DNA of 64,000 nucleotides from Streptomyces sp. SN-593. Lineage in GTDB: Bacteria > Actinomycetota > Actinomycetes > Streptomycetales > Streptomycetaceae. The stretch is taken from positions 3,757,001 to 3,821,000 of the forward strand of contig NZ_AP018365.1 of NCBI RefSeq assembly GCF_016756395.1. The letters are read 5' to 3'. The notes under the pieces were generated by a model. The model ran no database searches. It saw only the letters and a list, made by a program, of their open reading frames with translations, and was not told the origin of the DNA. Of the stretch, positions 44,375 through 51,984 are shown in pieces; position 1 is the stretch's first letter; each line of letters opens with the position of its first letter. Made by a program: the position numbers and the translations under genes.

Positions 44375-44406
44375 CCGGACACCGTCCGGACATGGCGGAA
44401 TCCGCC
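44375..44406. terminator. Two small hairpins between convergent genes
   Basis: CCGGAC-acc-GTCCGG (44375-44389) and GGCGGAATCCGCC (44394-44406) fill the 42-bp gap between the ends of two convergent genes, so they may terminate both. The first is a member of the CCGGAC palindrome family. Confidence 0.55.
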
Positions 44407-44411
44407 GCACG

Positions 44412-44741
44412 TCACGCGGTCGTGGGCGGATCCCCCTTGGCCCTGCCGTCGCGGCCCGTCTCGCCCGCCTCGATCTGCTGCACACGAGCCACGGAGATTC
44501 GAAGCATGGCCGCGATCTTGCGGTAGCTGACCTTCTCGGCTCGGAGCTTCCGCACGGCATCTTGGCGCAGTTGACGAAGCCGCTTCTGCTGGTCCGGCCA
44601 GGCCGCCAGAAGCATCCCGGCGCCGAGCGCCTGGCGCTCCGGCTCATCGCTCAGCGCCTCCAGCGAATCAACGGCGTCCTTGACCGCGTTCACCACCTGC
44701 TTCACCTCCTCGTCACCTGGACCCTTGGTCCCGTCGGACAC
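44412..44741 (-). CDS. HTH regulator divergent from leader RNA
   Basis: 109 residues. C-terminal helix-turn-helix AEKVSYRKIAAMLRISVARV then QQIEAGETGRD, sigma-region-4/homeodomain-like; N-terminal part helical (VVNAVKDAVDSLEALSDEPE). GTG 44741 with GGAAGGGAG 5 nt upstream. It is divergent from the operon at 44811 across a 23-bp palindromic operator that it probably binds. Confidence 0.8.
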   Translation of the reverse strand: MSDGTKGPGDEEVKQVVNAVKDAVDSLEALSDEPERQALGAGMLLAAWPDQQKRLRQLRQDAVRKLRAEKVSYRKIAAMLRISVARVQQIEAGETGRDGRAKGDPPTTA

Positions 44742-44776
44742 GGCTGCTCCCTTCCAGCGACCCACGGGGAGCGCGC

Positions 44777-44805
44777 TTGCCTACCGTACAGGGACCCTGT
44801 ACGGT
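44777..44805. promoter_or_regulatory. Bidirectional promoter with 23-bp palindromic operator
   Basis: ACCGTACAGGG-A-CCCTGTACGGT at 44783-44805. Forward: -35 TTGCCT (44777-44782), 17-bp spacer, -10 TACGGT (44800-44805), 5 nt to ATG 44811. Reverse: the mirror TACGGT at 44788-44783 is the -10 of the regulator gene. Both -10 boxes are therefore the outer arms of the operator, so one bound dimer would block both directions. Confidence 0.8.
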
Positions 44806-44810
44806 CGTCC

Positions 44811-44882
44811 ATGTGGGCACGCCCGCCCGCTCAGCACAAAGCCCCGGCCGTCGTGGTCGCACACGAAGACCGGGGCTGCTGA
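44811..44882 (+). CDS. 23-residue leader peptide (uncertain)
   Basis: MWARPPAQHKAPAVVVAHED then RGC. The ATG is 5 nt after the -10, so it would be read from the very 5' end of the transcript. Its second half encodes the first stem-loop, which suits a leader peptide whose translation opens or closes the downstream structures. Confidence 0.4.
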   Translation: MWARPPAQHKAPAVVVAHEDRGC

Positions 44883-44957
44883 AAGCGACGGTGCCCGGAG
44901 GTCGCACTCCGGGCACCGCCTTCAACCCCGGTCCGTGGTCGCACACGGAACCGGGCT
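44840..44957 (+). ncRNA. Leader with three stem-loops sharing hexaloop GTCGCA
   Basis: Hairpin 1: 44840-44877, 14 of 16 pairs. Hairpin 2: 44889-44918, 12 perfect pairs. Hairpin 3: 44927-44955, 11 pairs with one bulged A. Stems differ, yet each shows the loop GTCGCA (44856, 44901, 44938). The gene at 44989 starts 31 nt after the last. Shared loops on different stems point to a protein- or ligand-binding RNA in the leader. Confidence 0.7.
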
Positions 44958-44988
44958 GCCAGACCTGCCACTAACAGGAGCTGACGCA

Positions 44989-45366
44989 GTGAACTCTACT
45001 GATCAGAAGACGGCGCAGGCGGACGAGACGGCGAGCGCCGTCCTCCGCGCGGTCGCCGACCACTTCACCGACACGAACCCGACCGACGTCCTGGAGCAGC
45101 ACAGCCTGCTCGTGTGCGTCGGCGCCGAGGCGTACCGGCTCACCGAGCGCCGCTCGGACGGCTCGGGCCAGGCCCTCTCGAAGGCCGCGCTCGCGACCAT
45201 GCCGGAGGTGCCCGCGGGCATCACGCGCGGCGAGTTCGCGCTGCACCTGCGCCGTGCCGCCGCGTCCCACGAGTGGACGAGCGACGACAACGAGCGGGTC
45301 ATCCCGACGATCCCGGCACCGCGCAAGGCGCCGGTCCCGGCGCAGCCGCAGGACGGTGAGCGCTGA
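44989..45366 (+). CDS. Hypothetical protein under the leader RNA
   Basis: 125 residues, acidic and helical: ETASAVLRAVADHFTDTNPT, LEQHSLLVCVGAEAYRLTER, ITRGEFALHLRRAAASHEWT, with a Pro-rich end. GTG start, AGGAG 8 nt upstream. First gene of the regulated operon; no family recognised. Confidence 0.7.
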   Translation: MNSTDQKTAQADETASAVLRAVADHFTDTNPTDVLEQHSLLVCVGAEAYRLTERRSDGSGQALSKAALATMPEVPAGITRGEFALHLRRAAASHEWTSDDNERVIPTIPAPRKAPVPAQPQDGER

Positions 45367-45524
45367 TGCCGAACGAGACCGCTGCGGAACTCCTCGCTCA
45401 GGCGAAGAAGGACTACGGCACCCCGGCTGAGCGCCAGGAGCGCCAGGCGGACGCCAGGGTCCAGTCCGGACTGGCCCGTGCCCACGGTGCCGAGGCCGCG
45501 CAGGCCCCGAGGGGGCGGCGATGA
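45366..45524 (+). CDS. Small hypothetical protein
   Basis: 52 residues, highly charged: ETAAELLAQAKKDYGTPAER then QERQADARVQSGLARAHGAE. TGATG overlap with the gene before and ATGA with the gene after. Confidence 0.55.
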   Translation: MPNETAAELLAQAKKDYGTPAERQERQADARVQSGLARAHGAEAAQAPRGRR

Positions 45525-45601
45525 CCGACGAACAGCGCAAGAAGCTGCACAAGGACCTCGAAGAGGCCAACCGGCGCTCCAGCGGCGGGAGTGGCCGATG
45601 A
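45521..45601 (+). CDS. 26-residue peptide
   Basis: MTDEQRKKLHKDLEEANRRS then SGGSGR. ATGA overlaps on both sides make it part of the coupled chain. Confidence 0.45.
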   Translation: MTDEQRKKLHKDLEEANRRSSGGSGR

Positions 45602-45807
45602 GGATCATCCCCGCGTGGCTCACCGGCGGCAATGACCGCCAGCTCGCCACCACCCAGTACGCGGGCCGTGAGTCCGCCTCGGACACGGCCGCCGCGAAGC
45701 GGCAGGCCAAGCAGCGGAAGCAGCGCGCCAAGAGCGTCACCGCCGCCGCCCGCGCCGGTCAGGCGTGGGAGGACCAGGACCGCCTCCGCGAGCGCTACCG
45801 CCGCTGA
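45598..45807 (+). CDS. Small basic protein
   Basis: 69 residues with a strongly basic helix (AAAKRQAKQRKQRAKSVTAA). GGGAG upstream. Possibly nucleic-acid binding; unproven. Confidence 0.6.
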   Translation: MRIIPAWLTGGNDRQLATTQYAGRESASDTAAAKRQAKQRKQRAKSVTAAARAGQAWEDQDRLRERYRR

Positions 45808-45839
45808 ACGACGGCCCCTCTCCGGTCCGCCTCAAGACC

Positions 45840-45876
45840 GCCGTGGGCGGCGCCTCCCCTTCGCGCCGCCCACGGC
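45840..45876 (+). terminator. Perfect 14-bp terminator
   Basis: GCCGTGGGCGGCGC and its exact complement around a 9-nt loop, 32 bp after the last stop of the leader-RNA operon. Confidence 0.88.
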
Positions 45877-45913
45877 GCCATCCCGCTGTACCGAAATCCC
45901 CTTGGAGAACCCG

Positions 45914-46357
45914 ATGGACATCAAGCGCATCAGCAGCAACGCCGCCCTCATCTCGGCCCCGGCCGTCATCGCGCTCGCCGCGTCCCTGCTCATCCCGACG
46001 CCGGCCGCCGCGGACCCGATGGCCCCGCCGACCGGCGGCTGCCCCGGCGCCCGGGTCGGCACGTACCGGCTCAGCGGCTCCAGCCACATCGAGATCTACT
46101 ACTCGCCCGCCCACGGCGGCACGAACTGCGTGAAGACCGTGAGCGAGAAGACGTCGCGGCGCTACCTCCGCGTGTGGGCGACGGTCCTCGGCACCAGCAA
46201 GGTCAACAGCGACGAGGGCCTGTACCGCTCGTACGCCGGGCCGATCACGTTCACCGGCACCGCCCGGCGGTGCATCTCCGTGGCGGCGAAGGCCAGCCCC
46301 GGCACCAACCCCGCCAACGTCACGAAGCGGTCCCTGGACGCCCTGCACTGCGGCTGA
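45914..46357 (+). CDS. Secreted protein
   Basis: 147 residues. Signal peptide about 1-33 (LISAPAVIALAASLLIPTPA then AAADP, an AxA cleavage site). The mature part has Cys at GGCPGAR, TNCVK, RRCISV and LHCG, an even number suited to two disulfides, and looks like a small beta-sheet domain (VGTYRLSGSSHIEIYYSP). Its role outside the cell is unknown. It is a lone gene between two terminators. Confidence 0.8.
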   Translation: MDIKRISSNAALISAPAVIALAASLLIPTPAAADPMAPPTGGCPGARVGTYRLSGSSHIEIYYSPAHGGTNCVKTVSEKTSRRYLRVWATVLGTSKVNSDEGLYRSYAGPITFTGTARRCISVAAKASPGTNPANVTKRSLDALHCG

Positions 46358-46390
46358 CCCGATCCTCCCTGTCGTCCCCACCCCCGGCTT

Positions 46391-46413
46391 CGAGGGCTGG
46401 GGGCGGCAGAGAG
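46391..46413 (+). terminator. Terminator hairpin
   Basis: CCCCCGGC pairs with GCTGGGGG (one G-T) 33 bp after the secreted-protein stop. Confidence 0.6.
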
Positions 46414-46471
46414 GACCGGGCCCGCCGGCCCCCCTCGCCGCCCCCTGACCCACGTCTGGAGCTGGAGCACG

Positions 46472-47539
46472 ATGACCGATCCCACCCCCCAGCAGCCGCG
46501 CATCGAAGGCGTGAAGTACCGCAAGGTGCGGCTGTTCCGGAATGAGACGACCGTGATCGACGGCATCTCCTCTACCCGGCGCGTCGGCTACGACGGGTGG
46601 GAGCCGGTCCCGCCGCGGGAGTGGGACGAGCTGATCCTCAAGACCGTGACCGGCATCGCGATCGGCTTCACGGCCATCGCCGTCGCGGGCGGCACGGCCA
46701 GCCTCGGCGGGCTCCTCGACCCGCTGGTGCCGTCCGTCGTCGCGTACGGCATGGGCTCGGTGTTCGCCATCGCGTGGCTGTACTGCCTCGGCATCGAGTG
46801 GCTGAACAGGACCGCGCCGGACCGGGCCCGCCCCGCGAAGATCGCGGGCTGGTTCTTCCTGCTGCTCAGCATGGGAGCGGTCGCCTCGTACGGGCACACC
46901 CTCCACCAGGAGTGGGCCGGAGGGTTCGGCGCGGGCGTCGACCTGGTCGCCAAGGGCGCGTGGTGGCTGCTGCTCCGCGAATACGCCGTCCCGCTCGACG
47001 CGGGCGTCGCGCACTGGGTGCAGGACGAGGAGCAGCGGCTCGCCGGGCGCGCGCTGCTCGCCGGCCGGGTCCGCCGCCTCAACCGGCGCGCCGCGTACCA
47101 CCGGGCCGTCGGGGGAGCGGAGTTCCAGGCCGCCGACGCGATGCTGACGCGCGCCGAGGCGGCGCGCGGTCTGCCCGAGGCGCCCGCCGAGCCCGCTCCG
47201 GAGCCTGTCCATGTGGCCGAGCCCGCCCCCGCCCCCGCCCCGGCTGCGCCCGCGCCCGCCGCTCCCCCGGCACCTCCGGCAGCCCCGGCCGAGCCCCCGG
47301 CCGCCGCACCGGCACCTCCGGCAGCGGCCGGGGGAGCAGCCCCGACCCCGCCGGTCACCGCGATCACGCGGCAGCCGATCGCCGCGATCTGCCGGACAGA
47401 GATCGCGGCCAACGCAAAGGTCAGCGACGCCGACCTCGTGGACGCCGTGAAGAAGGCCGGCCACCCCGACCGGCCGAACCTGCCCGACACCGTGCGCCGC
47501 ACCGCGCTCCGCATCGACCCCAACCGGAAAGCCTCATGA
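46472..47539 (+). CDS. Multi-pass membrane protein with C-terminal winged-helix-like tail
   Basis: 355 residues. Cytoplasmic N-terminus, then hydrophobic segments near 58-78, 85-107, 124-142 and 152-168 (ILKTVTGIAIGFTAIAVAGG, SVVAYGMGSVFAIAWLYCLG, IAGWFFLLLSMGAVASYG, VAKGAWWLLLREYAV). A 60-residue Pro/Ala linker leads to VTAITRQPIAAICRTEIAAN...DLVDAVKKAGH, which could bind DNA. Similar layouts occur in actinobacterial spread proteins, but I cannot confirm homology to SpdB. Confidence 0.75.
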   Translation: MTDPTPQQPRIEGVKYRKVRLFRNETTVIDGISSTRRVGYDGWEPVPPREWDELILKTVTGIAIGFTAIAVAGGTASLGGLLDPLVPSVVAYGMGSVFAIAWLYCLGIEWLNRTAPDRARPAKIAGWFFLLLSMGAVASYGHTLHQEWAGGFGAGVDLVAKGAWWLLLREYAVPLDAGVAHWVQDEEQRLAGRALLAGRVRRLNRRAAYHRAVGGAEFQAADAMLTRAEAARGLPEAPAEPAPEPVHVAEPAPAPAPAAPAPAAPPAPPAAPAEPPAAAPAPPAAAGGAAPTPPVTAITRQPIAAICRTEIAANAKVSDADLVDAVKKAGHPDRPNLPDTVRRTALRIDPNRKAS

Positions 47540-48198
47540 CGCACGTGCTGATCCTCGTCGCGGTCGCTGTCGTCCTCTGGTACATCCCAGCGGGACGGCA
47601 GCGGCACGGCGCGGGCTCCTCCGCCGCCGCCCAGGCCCGCCGCCTCCGCACTCCACTGGTCCGCCTCGCCGACCTCGTCGGCATCCAGACCGCCCGCGGT
47701 CGCCAGGCGCAGCAGTGGGCCGCAGGGGCGGCGGGCGAGAAGGCCACCGCGGCCCGCCTCGCCCCCCTCGCCCGCCAGGGCTGGACCGTCCTCCACGACC
47801 GCGCGCTGCTCACCGGCCGGGCCAACGTCGATCACCTGGTGATCTCGCTGACCGGAGTGGTCTTCGTGGTCGACAGCAAGCTGTGGTCCGCCCGGTACCG
47901 GCTCCGCGTCGTCGGCGGCCGGCTCCTGCACGGCAGCCACGACGTCACCGAGCGGCTGCGCGGCATCCGCCACGAGGCGCGGTGCGTCGCGGAAGCGCTC
48001 GGGTGCCCGGTCATCCCGATCGTCTCCATGCAGGGCGCCCCGGTCGACGGCGGCGAGCTGGTCATCGACGGCATCCGCATCATCCCGGCCGACCGGCTGC
48101 TGCCCGTCCTGCGCACGCTCGGCCGCCGCAAGGCCGCCGTGAAGCAGCACCCCGGCAAAGCCGCCGCCCGCCTCTTCGCCCCGTACCGAAGGAAGTGA
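47536..48198 (+). CDS. NERD-domain membrane-anchored nuclease-like protein
   Basis: 220 residues. One N-terminal helix (THVLILVAVAVVLWYIPAG), a helical linker, then a NERD domain: AAGEKATAARLAPLARQGWT, VLHDRALLTGRANVDHLVIS and VVFVVDSKLWSARYR (D and DxK catalytic set of the restriction-like fold). NERD domains are nuclease-related; substrate unknown. ATGA overlap with the previous gene puts it in the membrane cluster, so it may process DNA at the membrane. Confidence 0.85.
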   Translation: MTHVLILVAVAVVLWYIPAGRQRHGAGSSAAAQARRLRTPLVRLADLVGIQTARGRQAQQWAAGAAGEKATAARLAPLARQGWTVLHDRALLTGRANVDHLVISLTGVVFVVDSKLWSARYRLRVVGGRLLHGSHDVTERLRGIRHEARCVAEALGCPVIPIVSMQGAPVDGGELVIDGIRIIPADRLLPVLRTLGRRKAAVKQHPGKAAARLFAPYRRK

Positions 48199-49088
48199 CC
48201 GACGTGGACCGCACCCCCACCGACGACACCGAAGAGACCGAGGACGACACCCCGGCCCCGGCCCCGTTCCGGGTACGCGACGTCTTCGCCTTCCGCCGCC
48301 GCTCCGAGCCCGAGCCGGTCGAGGACGCGGAGCCCGAGGTGCCGCCCATGCCCGCCGCACCGCCGACGGTCCCCGCCCAGCCGGGCCACGGCGGCGGCCG
48401 GCTCCCCGCCTGGTGGGAGCCGAAGAAGGACATCCCCGCGACACCGGCCCCCGGCGGCATCAAGTGGATCAACGGCGTCCCCCACCACGTCCCCGCGCCG
48501 AAGCCGAAGGAGTGCGAGCACCCGAACCCGCACGCGGTTCACGCCCGCCCCACCGGCAAGCTCGTCGCCTACTGGTGCGAGGACTGCGAGACGCAGCTCG
48601 ACGTACCCGAGGACTACGACGAGCTGTCCGACCTCGAAGACCAGGACGCCGACGACGACGGCGACGAGGACGGCGAGGTCCCGGCCTCGATCCGCCGCCG
48701 CTGGAGCCTGCGGGGGAGCGGCAAGAAGACGTACACCCGACCCACGTACGGCCCCAGCACCCCCGAGGCGAAGCAGAGCCTCGTGGGCTGGTGGACCGGG
48801 CGCTCCGCACAGTCCCGGTGGCTCCTGTACAACGGCGTCGCCCTCGGCGCCGGCTTCGCCCTCGGCGTCCCCCAGTTCTTCACCGACGAGGTCGCCTACC
48901 TGGTCGCGACCTACGACTCGTGGACGGCGTTCTACGTCGTCGTCTGGTACGGCGTCGCGCTCGGCATCTGGATGTGGGACTTCCGCACCCGCAACTGGCT
49001 CCCGCCGTTCGCGCTGGCCGCCCGCATCCCCCTCATCTCGATGGTCGTCGGCGCGCTGCTCTACGGCACGCCCAGCCTCCCCGCCTGA
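48195..49088 (+). CDS. Membrane protein with zinc-ribbon N-terminal part
   Basis: 297 residues. Acidic N-terminus, a CEHPNPHAVHA...YWCEDCETQL zinc-like unit at about 105-140, a long acidic patch, then two or three hydrophobic segments (NGVALGAGFALGVPQFF, AFYVVVWYGVALGIWMW, PLISMVVGALLYG). GTG 48195 overlaps the NERD stop (GTGA). Function unknown. Confidence 0.7.
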   Translation: MTDVDRTPTDDTEETEDDTPAPAPFRVRDVFAFRRRSEPEPVEDAEPEVPPMPAAPPTVPAQPGHGGGRLPAWWEPKKDIPATPAPGGIKWINGVPHHVPAPKPKECEHPNPHAVHARPTGKLVAYWCEDCETQLDVPEDYDELSDLEDQDADDDGDEDGEVPASIRRRWSLRGSGKKTYTRPTYGPSTPEAKQSLVGWWTGRSAQSRWLLYNGVALGAGFALGVPQFFTDEVAYLVATYDSWTAFYVVVWYGVALGIWMWDFRTRNWLPPFALAARIPLISMVVGALLYGTPSLPA

Positions 49089-49111
49089 TCTCACCTCGAA
49101 GGAAGCCCGCA

Positions 49112-49519
49112 ATGAACTCCCTGCTCGGCACCCTCGGGCCGGTCGGCCTCGCCGCCGTCCTAACGGTCGTTCTCCTCGTCGGCACCAAGGGCGAGGGCCA
49201 GGCGAAGGCGCTCAGCTGGGGCTGGTGCCTGTTCCTGTCCGTCCTCGCGGGCGCGGCCTACGCCGCGGGCGGCTGGCCGTTCACGCTCGTGCGCGGCCTG
49301 GTCAACGACCTCATCGGCATCGTGAACAGCTTCCTGCCCGGCATGACGCTCCCGGCCATCGGCCTGTGCATGATCGCGATCATCATGTGGAAGAAGCTCA
49401 GCCGCCGCGGCGTCTCGATGCTGGGCATCGCGTTCTGGTACGTCGCGGCCAGCGCCGACGGGGGACTCGGCATCCTCGCGGAGAAGATGGGCGACATCGC
49501 CCAGCGGCTCGCGTCATGA
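49112..49519 (+). CDS. Four-helix small membrane protein
   Basis: 135 residues with four hydrophobic stretches (LLGTLGPVGLAAVLTVVLLV, WGWCLFLSVLAGAAYAAGG, MTLPAIGLCMIAIIMWKKL, SMLGIAFWYVAASADGGL). Size suits a pilin-like or pore subunit of a membrane complex, but no family was recognised. ATGA overlap with the following gene. Confidence 0.75.
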   Translation: MNSLLGTLGPVGLAAVLTVVLLVGTKGEGQAKALSWGWCLFLSVLAGAAYAAGGWPFTLVRGLVNDLIGIVNSFLPGMTLPAIGLCMIAIIMWKKLSRRGVSMLGIAFWYVAASADGGLGILAEKMGDIAQRLAS

Positions 49520-50832
49520 GCGCCGCCCACCTGCACGCAGTCCCCGACCCCGACCCGGAGCACGACGGCGACGAGCACCAGGAGCCGGGGGAGCAGCCGG
49601 TACCGGTGCCCGCCCTCGTCACCCCGCCCGCCGTCGACGACCAGCTCGACACCGCGGCCGTCGACGAGGAGCCCGAGCGCGAGGCCGACGGCGACGAGGA
49701 GCTGGGGGAGCAGCCCGAAAGCTGGATGCCCGACCTGCGGCCGTACTGCGACGTGCGCCCGCTCGCCGAGCTGGGCCCCCTCGCGGTCGAGGTCGGGCGG
49801 CACGCAGGCCCGCCCCTGCTGCGCGCCGTCGTCCGCCTCGTCCGCGCCATCGGCCGGTTCCTGCGGGACGTCGGCAAGATGATCCGCTGGTACGCGGCCG
49901 GCGTCGTCGTCCTCCTGGTCCTGCTGGCCGGTTGGCTGTCGGGCAGCTTCGGCAAGCGCGGCAGCGTCGGCGCCCGGTTCGCCGGCGCGGGGCTCGCCGC
50001 GTACGCCATCGCGAAGACGTGCACGCAGTTCCCGGCCGCGCCGTGGATCACGCTCGCCCTCGTGATCGTGATCGTCGCGATGGCGAGCGCGGGTCAGATC
50101 TCGGTCCCCGAGAAGAAGGCCAAGGGGAAGAAGGGCGACGGCAAGAAGGGCGCCACGGAGAGGGGCGGCAAGAAGACCTCCGCGAAGAGCAAGGCGACCG
50201 CCGACGAGGGCGAGGAGGAGACCGCCCCCGAGGCGGACGAGGAGGCCGCCCCCGCCGAGTCCCGGCGCGGCCTCCGCGCGCTCCTCGGTGCCCGCCTCAA
50301 GAGCACCCCCGCCGAGCCCTCCCCCGAGGACGAGAAAGAGGCGCCGGAAGAGGCCGCGATCGAGCCCCCGGAGGAGGCCGAAGAGGCCCCTGCGGCACCC
50401 TCCCGGGAGGACGTGATCCGGGCCCTCCACGACCTCTACCGAGGGGGCAGCGGGGTGCTGTCCACCGCCCTCGCTCAGCGGCTCCAGCTCCCCCACACCC
50501 GGGCCCTGCGAGAGGTGCTGACGGCGGCCGGAATCACCCCCCGCCCGGGGGTGCGCACACCGGCCGGGAACGGGCCCGGCGTACACCGCGACGACATCCC
50601 GCCGCTGCCCTCCTCCGAGAGGGGCCCCCAGGGGTCCGGTGTTGTTGCAGGTCAGACCGCCAACGCCAACGCCAACAACGCCGGAAGCGGCCCCGAAGAG
50701 GGGTTGGGTGTAGAGGGCAACGTTTGGACGTCGGAGGAGCTGGCGCAGGGCTACCGCTGGGTGCAGGACCCGAGCAAGCCGTGCGCCTGGCAGATCGAGC
50801 ACCACCCCGATCACGCCGCCGGGAAGAAGTGA
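49516..50832 (+). CDS. Membrane protein with C-terminal winged helix
   Basis: 438 residues. Acidic N-terminus, a conserved-looking juxtamembrane part (PPLLRAVVRLVRAIGRFLRD), three hydrophobic helices (about 135-205), a Lys/Glu-rich linker, then a winged-helix segment (SREDVIRALHDLYRGGSGVL, STALAQRLQLPHTRALREVL). The layout recalls FtsK/TraB DNA pumps with the ATPase missing: there is no Walker A. Perhaps it tethers element DNA to the membrane. Function unproven. Confidence 0.75.
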   Translation: MSAAHLHAVPDPDPEHDGDEHQEPGEQPVPVPALVTPPAVDDQLDTAAVDEEPEREADGDEELGEQPESWMPDLRPYCDVRPLAELGPLAVEVGRHAGPPLLRAVVRLVRAIGRFLRDVGKMIRWYAAGVVVLLVLLAGWLSGSFGKRGSVGARFAGAGLAAYAIAKTCTQFPAAPWITLALVIVIVAMASAGQISVPEKKAKGKKGDGKKGATERGGKKTSAKSKATADEGEEETAPEADEEAAPAESRRGLRALLGARLKSTPAEPSPEDEKEAPEEAAIEPPEEAEEAPAAPSREDVIRALHDLYRGGSGVLSTALAQRLQLPHTRALREVLTAAGITPRPGVRTPAGNGPGVHRDDIPPLPSSERGPQGSGVVAGQTANANANNAGSGPEEGLGVEGNVWTSEELAQGYRWVQDPSKPCAWQIEHHPDHAAGKK

Positions 50833-50926
50833 CCGGCGGCCGGATCGCAACCACGCTCGGTTTGTGAACCTGTGCGGGGTGTAGCCACGAAGGGGCCGAG
50901 TCCGTCATGATGGGAGGTGATCTGAA

Positions 50927-51112
50927 ATGAGGGGACAGACGATGACTCACATCCAGCACGGACAGCAGTGCTGCTGCTGCCACGGGCAGGCGGCCCTCCA
51001 GGCCGAGGAGCGTGAGCCGTTCCGCTTCACCGACATCCCGCTGGGGCAGTGGATCGCCGGCGGAATCATGACCCTCGTGATCGTCGGCGGCATCCTGATC
51101 CGCCACATGTAG
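50927..51112 (+). CDS. Small membrane protein with Cys cluster
   Basis: 61 residues: HGQQCCCCHGQ near the N-terminus, then one helix (WIAGGIMTLVIVGGILIRHM). GGGAGG 9 nt upstream of ATG. Four consecutive Cys could be acylated or bind metal. Confidence 0.65.
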   Translation: MRGQTMTHIQHGQQCCCCHGQAALQAEEREPFRFTDIPLGQWIAGGIMTLVIVGGILIRHM

Positions 51113-51147
51113 ACCCCCGCCCCGGTCCCCCGTCGGGACGGGAACAG

Positions 51148-51182
51148 CGAAGGCCGCCCATGACGATCATGGGCGGCCTTCG
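51148..51182 (+). terminator. Perfect 16-bp terminator
   Basis: CGAAGGCCGCCCATGA and its exact complement around a 3-nt loop. Confidence 0.9.
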
Positions 51183-51226
51183 GCGTGTACCCTCCCCGGT
51201 CCAGCAGCGCGGCGGAGGGTGACGTC

Positions 51227-51364
51227 ATGGCGGGAACGACAGCGTTCGTGTGGGTGCTCCTCGGCGGCTGCATCGTCGCGATCACCGCGGTGGTCGCGCG
51301 CGCAAAGATCGAGATCGCCCGCATCCAGGCGAAGGCCGGCCAGGACGCGGCACGGCGCGGCTGA
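51227..51364 (+). CDS. Small single-pass membrane protein
   Basis: 45 residues: TAFVWVLLGGCIVAITAVVA then a basic amphipathic tail. GGAGG 7 nt upstream of ATG. Convergent with the gene at 51373, 8 bp apart. Confidence 0.6.
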   Translation: MAGTTAFVWVLLGGCIVAITAVVARAKIEIARIQAKAGQDAARRG

Positions 51365-51372
51365 GCCTCCGG

Positions 51373-51984
51373 CTACCGGCGCACGATGGCGGGGTCCGCT
51401 CCCGGCTGCTGCACGTACCAGTCGTACGGCACGGTGACCGCCTTCGGGACGCCGTTCTCCTCGATCAGCTTGTGGTCCGAACCGCGCTTGCGGCGCCTCG
51501 GCACGTTGTGCGCGCGGGCGATGACCCGCACCTGCTCCTGGCTCCACGGCAGGTGCTCGGCCATCTCCGCGTTGGTCAGGGCCGGGTGAGCTTTCAGCTC
51601 GTCGGCGATGCACCGCTCCAGCTCGGCGCGCGCCTTCTTCTCGTCGTCGACCGCCAGGTTCCACGCGGCGAGCAGGTCGCGGAGCCGTTCGCTGAGCGTG
51701 TAGACCGGCGCCTCCCCCTCGGCCTGGCGGTGCCGCTCGCGCGGCGGCACGTCCCGGTTCGCCATGAGCAGCCGCAGCATCTCCGCCGTCCACGGCAGGT
51801 GCTGCGCGAGGACGTTCAGGGTGAGCTGCCGGTCGTCCCGCAGCTCCTGCGCGATGCCCGCCTCCAGGGCGCCGCGGGCCTGCGGCTCCGTCTCCTTCAC
51901 CACCTTCGTCCAGGCGGCAAGGCAGGCGCGGAGCTGGTCACTGGGCTGGTAGCCGCTCGCGGGCGGGCTGTCGGTGGTGGCCAT
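51373..51984 (-). CDS. Protein with duplicated HTH-like unit
   Basis: 203 residues built of two related units of about 75: LRACLAAWTKVVKETEPQAR...LAQHLPWTAEMLRLLMANRD and LRDLLAAWNLAVDDEKKARA...MAEHLPWSQEQVRVIARAHN. The helical end of each (HLPWxxExxRxxxxxxxVPxR) has HTH character, so the protein may bind repeated DNA sites. ATG 51984 is set by the first unit. The only minus-strand gene between 45 and 64 kb. Confidence 0.75.
   Translation of the reverse strand: MATTDSPPASGYQPSDQLRACLAAWTKVVKETEPQARGALEAGIAQELRDDRQLTLNVLAQHLPWTAEMLRLLMANRDVPPRERHRQAEGEAPVYTLSERLRDLLAAWNLAVDDEKKARAELERCIADELKAHPALTNAEMAEHLPWSQEQVRVIARAHNVPRRRKRGSDHKLIEENGVPKAVTVPYDWYVQQPGADPAIVRR

Noticed and set aside
44840..44957. 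Guanidine-II (mini-ykkC) riboswitch
   Set aside because: The loops are GTCGCA rather than ACGR, there are three hairpins, and downstream genes are not guanidine-related.
49516..50832. TraB/FtsK transfer ATPase
   Set aside because: Membrane and winged-helix parts resemble the layout, but no Walker A or B motif or ATPase domain is present.
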